A stretch of DNA of 64,000 nt from Brachionus rotundiformis (Eukaryota > Rotifera > Eurotatoria > Ploima > Brachionidae), in NCBI GenBank assembly GCA_016802295.1, contig JAESIW010000137.1:3875961-3939960 (forward strand), given 5' to 3'. Positions 58,999 to 64,000 of the stretch are shown piece after piece (position 1 is the first letter of the stretch; the number at the start of each line of letters is the position of its first letter). A program made the position numbers and the translations under genes. The notes beneath the pieces are model-generated. The model made no database searches and had not been told where the DNA came from. It saw only the letters and a program-made list of their open reading frames with translations.

Positions 58999-60074
58999 AA
59001 ATTTATGTAAATTTGTTCAAGTTTATTTATAAAATAAAAATAAATAGTTTAAAATATGGTTAATATAAAGTCTTGATTATTAAAAGAGAAGCAAATAATT
59101 TTTAGATATTAGTTAGTAATTTTCTATCAAGAGAACAATTGTCTTTTATTTGGGCTTATTTAAAATGAAAAAAAATGCACTAAGTGGCCGGCTAAGTATG
59201 GTCACTTGAAATTTATAAGCTTTTATTTGTAAGACTTCAAGGTTTTGTAAATTTTTGTATAAACTCAATGAGCGCTTTGGCTTAATTTAGATTTTTTGTA
59301 AAAAATTTCGACTTAAAAAATCAATTATTAAATTTTGTCAAAGATAAAAAAATGAAATTTAATAACACAGACCTATTTATTATGAAGCGTTTTGAATCTA
59401 ATAAATTTTATGTAAATCAGAGTAAATTTATTATTGCTAATGAGAAATGATTTTTTTTATTTATTTTATAAGTGAAATAGAAAAAAATATTAAAAAATTT
59501 TTTAAAAAATTAGCATAAAGACAAATATCTTGTTTTTTGATAAATAAAATTAATTACGGATCAAAATGTCTTTAATATTTCTTGATATTATCATTCATTT
59601 TTTCGATTAAGCAAAAAATTCTTAAAAAAACTCTTAAAAAAAAACAAAAAATGGTCATGAAACCATCTGATATTCTCAATGGAAAATATTTCACTGGATT
59701 TATAACAATCAAAATTTTAAACATTAATCAAAAAAAACTACATTTAATTAAAGTATTAATATATTCATAATTAATTTTGTTTTTTAGTTTTTTCTTAATG
59801 AATATTATTAGATTTACTCAAAATATTAGACTTGGTAGTCAGAATCGAAACCCATAAAACAAAAACTTTAAATTTAAAAAATAAATTAAAAAAAAAACTC
59901 CTTCAAAGTTTAAGCTAAGTATATGTGAATCTTCAAAATTGTTTTTATTTTGCTTAATTAAAAAATTAATAAGACAAATAGTAAATGAAATAGTAAAAAT
60001 AAGATTAAAAAATTCATTAAAAAGTCAAAATAATCATCAAATTTAAATATTAAAAATTATTTTGACAAATTTCG
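58999..60074. other. Intergenic, no gene seen
   Basis: AT-rich 3' flank of the adaptor gene; AATAAA overlaps its stop codon. A 62-codon frame at 59582-59770 consists almost wholly of K, I, L and N and is regarded as noise. Confidence 0.45.
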
Positions 60075-60480
60075 TGATCGTGGGTTTGTGAGTATTATGA
60101 ATTTCAAAAACAAACAAAACAAAAATTTTTCCTATTTTTATAAATTAAAATTTATTAAAATAAAATATATTTTTAAAAAACACTGCACATAGTGAAACAT
60201 ACTTTTTTGCATCTTTTTTAACTAAAATAATTTTTCTTATGTAGATAAATGACAAAAAGTAAAGCATCAATAAGCCTTAAATAGATTATTGATTATGTTT
60301 ACCTAAAAAAAGAAAATTAAGTTTTTATTTTTGGTAAAAAAGATACAACAAAGTATTTTGCACTATGTTGCAGTATTTTATTAAATATATTTTATTTTAT
60401 TAAATTTTAATTAATCAAAAAAGGAAGAGTTTTTGTTCTGTTTGTTATTGAAATTCACGATACCGGGTTTGCGATCTGAC
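60075..60480. repeat. Fold-back (MITE-like) element with ~170-bp arms
   Basis: The left arm (about 60075-60245) and right arm (about 60300-60480) are reverse complements over most of their length. ATGAATTTCAAAAACAAACA pairs with GTGAATTTCAATAACAAACA, AATTTATTAAAATAAAATAT pairs with AATTTAATAAAATAAAATAT, and ACTGCACATAGTG pairs with ACTGCAACATAGTGC. About 55 bp of loop separates them. No ORF is inside. This is the structure of a non-autonomous palindromic DNA element. Target-site duplication was not resolved. Confidence 0.8.
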
Positions 60481-61148
60481 TTAAGAGATCATAACATAAA
60501 AACAATTAATTAATCAATTACAGAAAATTTTTTTATCTTTGTTAATCGAGCCTTGTTGCGCACCGAAAACTCTAACTTCAGAGGTTAAATATAATATATT
60601 GTTTATTTTTTAAATTGTTTTATTCAAAGTCTAAAAATATAAAAAACTAACTAAAATTCTAGTATAATATAAAATTCATGGCAATTAATCACTTGCCTGA
60701 AATATTTTAACAATGCAAGTTTTATTAAATTAATTTTTAAAATGATAAACCAGAGAAAACCGCGACGTCGCTACAGTACCCCATCAGTTATTTTAAATTT
60801 TGCCTATCTTTTTTCTTAAGAATTTCTAGATTTATGATTTATTAATTTTTCAAACCTAATTTTTCTTGTTGAAAACAATTTTAAATTCTCAAAAATTCTT
60901 TCTTTTTGCGATTCTTTCCATGCTGAAAATAACTTTATTCGAAAGCCGATCTTTATGCATTCGAAATATAACCGATAGTTCTTGAAGATAGATTAACATA
61001 GAGATTGAAAGGTCTTTTTAAATCAGCTGATCTCAAAACAGGATATTCTGTTAATTTTTTCTTCAATGTATTAAATGCATTGTCACATTCCATAGAGAAC
61101 ATACAATAGGAACATTATCCTTAGAAGCTAGTTAAATCAATCTTCAAT
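60481..61148. other. Intergenic between two mobile elements
   Basis: AT-rich, with a short GC-richer string near 60757-60785 (AGAAAACCGCGACGTCGCTA). No coding frame was seen. The 5' end of the Tc1 relic that follows was not located here. Confidence 0.4.
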
Positions 61149-62464
61149 TTGAGACCATGCTTGACATATATTGCGGCAATTAGCTTGATCTCATCAAAAA
61201 AAGCTCCCAAAAATTTGCCAAAAATAGAGAAAAATGGGTCTAAAAAAGTCAGCGACCAAAAAAGATGGCAAATTTTAGGTCTTTTGAAAGATCGGACAAA
61301 GACTGAAAGAGAAATAACTGAGTTAGTTAGAGTTTCACAAAAATGCGTAAATACAACAAAGTGGAATTTTCAAAAGACTTCTAGGGTTAACAACTATGGA
61401 AACTGCGGGAGACGACAAAGATTGGGCTATTAAAAAATTGGTTTAGAGAGCATAATTTTACAGATCTTCCATGGTGTCCAAGATCACCTGATCTCAATCC
61501 AATTGAAAATTTATGGGCATATATTGACCACAAATTGCTGAATTACAGGATAACTTCAGTCGACCATTTAAAGCAAATTCTCCATGAAGAACGGTTGAAA
61601 GTTCCAACTGAAATCTGTAGAAATTTGATTTCTTGAATGAAAACACCGGTCGACGCTTGCATAAAAGCAAAAGGCGGTCATTTTAAAGCTTAAACTAATT
61701 TTGATTCTAACTTTCTAACTTTTTATGTCAGATTTTTTTCGGTTAGATAACAATAGTAATTGTTTTTGGGATTTTTTTTGAGGTTTTTTTTTCTGTTTTT
61801 CCTTTTATTTGTACTTTTCCGATATTAGAATAAATTAAAAATTATAAAATATATACCAGTTACCGAGCTCCTTGTGAAGCTTATTGCGAAGATTACACTT
61901 CTCCTCTCACATAGAGAAGTTTTCTCCCTACCAACAGTAACAAAGCTTAACACAGCCACTCAACACATAAAAAACACAACACACTGCAACATAAACAGCG
62001 ATACAATGCTTCCTCAGTGCAGAACTTCATTTGCAACACTTTACAAACTGACAGAGACAAAGACAACTAATCAACCGAAAATAACGAAAAAAAACAATTG
62101 CCAGAAACTAATTGACTTTGTTGACCAACTGGACATTTAGTTCAATTACCAACTATCAGTTTATAAACCAGAAATGACAACATATTAACAAATTAATAAA
62201 GACGGACAGTAAACAACAAAGAAACACAAAAATGGGTTGAAAAAGGCCGAGCCTTAAAGCAATCCGGTGATTAGACGATGGGTGGTGCGCATAATCCTGT
62301 TATGCTAATCAACCTAAACCATCACAAACTATATAATCAGTCAGTCAGTCAGTATAAAATATATAAAAATCTGGATTTTTATTTTGTTTGATGACCGATA
62401 AATCAAAAAATAAAACAATCCATTAAGAAAAAAGTTTGATTCTAACTTTTTGTGACATACTGTA
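61149..62464 (+). mobile_element. Internally deleted, disrupted Tc1/mariner relic
   Basis: The first part (61149-61433) carries the helix-turn-helix (KRWQILGLLKDRTKTEREIT, then ELVRVSQKCVNTT), related to the relic near 36.2 kb. It then jumps to the C-terminal end of a Tc1 transposase at about 61435-61690 (LPWCPRSPDLNPIENLWAYI, KAKGGHFKA), so most of the DDE domain is deleted, and one in-frame stop interrupts the end. A terminal sequence TGATTCTAACTTTTTGTGAC plus ATACTGTA occurs at about 62437-62464. Between 61700 and 62436 lies 0.7 kb that is not transposase, so a second element may have inserted. The left terminal repeat was not found. Confidence 0.75.
61860..62360. other. A/C-biased insert inside the Tc1 relic
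   Basis: A stretch of distinct composition, rich in ACA/AAC words on the plus strand. It carries an 88-codon frame rich in T, N, K and Q that I do not accept as a gene. A less AT-rich segment follows (GGCCGAGCCTTAAAGCAATC and GATGGGTGGTGCGCATAATC), then a CAGT repeat (62337-62354) and a TATAAAATATATA string. It resembles a retroelement control region or LTR, but no paired copy is in the window. Confidence 0.4.
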
Positions 62465-62559
62465 TTACTAACCAAGAGTATCCTAATTTTAATCAACCTT
62501 TTCTTAGCTGCTCTATTATTATCTACGAAGATCTATCTAATGGCTTTCATAAACAAGTT

Positions 62560-62760
62560 AGGAATATCATCATTCAGTTTAGAAGAAAGTCTTGATTCAG
62601 GTGTTGGAACACATACGAGCAAAGAAGCAGCTTGACGAACTAGTAGATGCCGAAGTAATAGAGCTAAGTAACTCAGATTAGTTAAAAAGAAAAGCGGGAA
62701 GATTAGGTTATGCATTGATTATAGAAATTTAATAAAGCTATTAAAAAGATAGCTCCACTA
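62560..62760 (+). pseudogene. Ty3/gypsy-type pol fragment
   Basis: The plus strand reads AKKQLDELVDAEVIELSNSD, then after a stop and frameshift VKKKSGKIRLCIDYRNLIK. This is the start of a Ty3/gypsy reverse transcriptase (…ELL..GvIepSnSpw..pvvlVkKKdG..RfCiDYR.LN). Only this motif is present and the frame is broken. It lies 0.1 kb beyond the Tc1 end, so the A/C-biased insert described above may belong to the same retroelement. Confidence 0.7.
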
Positions 62761-62930
62761 ACCGCACTTTTTAACTAGACTAGTCATTCTAAAATAAATA
62801 GCACAATCATTAACAAAATTAAATGTTGAGCTAAATTAAATAAATAAAATTAGATTTAATCAAATATAATTTTATTAAAAATATTATAAATTAATATGTC
62901 TATTTACAATGAAAAAACTAATTTTAAAAC

Positions 62931-64000
62931 CTATAGATAGAGTCCATTAATCAAATAATCGCCATCTACATCCACATTCTGAGCATTTGATTTTTCTCGA
63001 CCATTCTGCAGTAAATTCATAATCCTCAGCTTTTTGCTCAAATACTTGGTAGACACAGCTAAATAGACAAAAAAACTTGCCACTAGCAAGCATCCAATTA
63101 CTAGAATGACCACTGCCTGAACACTATCAGATTTTCCAGCAGGAGTATGGTCTTCGGTGCCAAAATTTACATGTCTTTCGCTATTTAGGTTCCACGAGCC
63201 ATCCATTCCTTTCATCGACTCTACACCCATGTCTAAAATCACAAAAATATGTTCTTAATTTGCTCAAATTAACTTTGGCATACATAAAGATAAGCTACAA
63301 CACAGAAAACACCTATTCTTACCATGAAAAAAATGCTTAAATGTGCTGCTTCTAGTGGTAGAGCGCCTAGTGGTGAACCTAGCTTTTCTAGAACTTTTTT
63401 CCTCTTTCATGAATTTTTCTAGGAAATTTTTTGGATGATAGAACCTGTTAGAATGCTGAGCCTCTAGTTGACTTAAATGCTCGATTATTTCATTTTGTTG
63501 TCTTATCAAGTCTTGTTCATAGTCCTCGTCATAATCGTACAAGTCAACCGCAGCCCTGGTAGTTGTCTTCATCTGGCTTGGTGAACTTGTACTATTCGAG
63601 CCACAATAAAGCTCGTCTGACTTATCGTCACAGTGTGGTATAGAATCGCACACATCATATATGGGAATACATTGTTTATTATTTAAACAAGTAAACTCAT
63701 AATCTTTATGACAATTTAAATCAGCAGCTTTTAATAGTTTAATAAAATAATTATTTAGTAGAAGAAAAGATAAAATTATTTTTTTTAAAAATCTATTTAC
63801 TGTTCTTATGTCCAGTTTGGATATTTTTCTCATCCGCTTCTTCTTCAGGTGATTTTTGACGCAATAGGACATAATCTTTGTGCTTGATGAACAAACAGTG
63901 CTGCGAGCATTTGAACATGTAGCAGCGGTATCCATTTTGGCCGTGGATCAATGACAAAATGGCAGTGTCGCATGAATCGCTTGAGCAGCACATTTGGACA
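62931..64000 (-). CDS. LRP11-like MANSC/LDLR-A membrane protein (5' end outside window)
   Basis: Exons from the window edge: 64000-63801, 63727-63323 and 63232-62931, joined in phase 1. The first visible exon is most of a MANSC domain (CCSSDSCDTAIL, RCYMFKCSQHC, DYVLLRQKS), with the seven-cysteine spacing of that family. The second has one LDLR class A repeat (CHKDYEFTC...CIPIYDVCDSIPHCDDKSDE, with the acidic calcium cluster), then a Ser/Thr/Arg-rich stalk with KARFTTRR-type basic sites. The third holds a TM helix (VQAVVILVIGCLLVASFFVY) and a short cytosolic tail. MANSC plus LDLR-A plus one TM is the architecture of LRP11, though a PKD domain is not visible. The N-terminus and signal peptide lie beyond 64000. 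Confidence 0.85.

Noticed and set aside
59582..59770. 62-codon plus-strand frame
   Set aside because: Composed almost entirely of K, I, L and N codons expected from AT-rich noise; no motif.
61874..62140. 88-codon T/N/K/Q-rich frame as a gene
   Set aside because: The bias follows the A/C-rich strand composition of the insert; it has no domain or signal and lies within mobile-element debris.
1..64000. CRISPR arrays, tRNA or rRNA genes, prokaryotic operons
   Set aside because: No regularly spaced direct repeats, no cloverleaf with a proper T-loop, and no ribosomal-RNA-like stretch was seen. Short introns and animal genes rule out a prokaryotic source. tRNAscan and Rfam searches would be needed to exclude small RNAs fully.

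Overview
This is a eukaryotic, almost certainly animal, nuclear contig. It is strongly AT-rich, with GC-richer islands that mostly coincide with exons. Genes carry GT-AG introns, many of only 45-60 bp. The catalogue is metazoan: an opsin, a peptide GPCR, a TRPM channel, a three-finger GPI-type protein, a CC1-box dynein adaptor and a MANSC/LDLR-A receptor. The small compact genes, very low GC and short introns fit a protostome such as a monogonont rotifer. That placement is my inference; no marker gene settles it. There is one assembly gap (N, 30030-30417).

Layout. 1-13 kb: an opsin (+, 3 exons), a Ly6-type protein (+, 3 exons), a 4.9 kb desert, a small secreted precursor ending in an amidation signal (+), and an FN3-like fragment (-). 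13.4-20 kb: a TRPM channel that I could assemble as 14 exons and 1,255 aa (-), with a small one-TM protein just upstream on the same strand. 20.8-21.9 kb: aspartylglucosaminidase (+). 22-28.8 kb: gene-poor, with a rearranged dispersed repeat and short ORFs. 28.8-31.4 kb: a neuropeptide-receptor-like GPCR (+) whose intron holds the gap. 33.3-35.5 kb: a membrane-anchored adamalysin-type metalloprotease (+), followed by a Tc1/mariner relic. 37.7-40.5 kb: PIG-V (-), with the intronless SPRTN gene lying inside its first intron on the same strand. 42.4-47.8 kb: cytosolic carboxypeptidase 5 (+), with a 2.6 kb intron containing repeat-like debris. 48-50.2 kb: non-LTR retrotransposon relics and an inverted repeat. 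50.8-53.8 kb: an unidentified basic protein and an HSL-family alpha/beta hydrolase (both -). 54.2-54.9 kb: a secreted C-type-lectin-like protein (+). 57.7-59 kb: a BICD-related dynein adaptor (+). 60-62.8 kb: a fold-back element, a second Tc1 relic and a Ty3/gypsy fragment. 62.9-64 kb: an LRP11-like MANSC/LDLR-A membrane protein (-), cut by the window end.

The genes do not form one pathway; this is an ordinary animal gene neighbourhood. The points most worth following are the candidate amidated peptide precursor, the nested SPRTN/PIG-V arrangement, the TRPM channel with an altered pore motif, the ADAM/ADAMTS-like domain hybrid, the opsin and GPCR with changed activation motifs, and several mobile-element structures. 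I found no CRISPR array, tRNA, rRNA or prokaryote-type operon.
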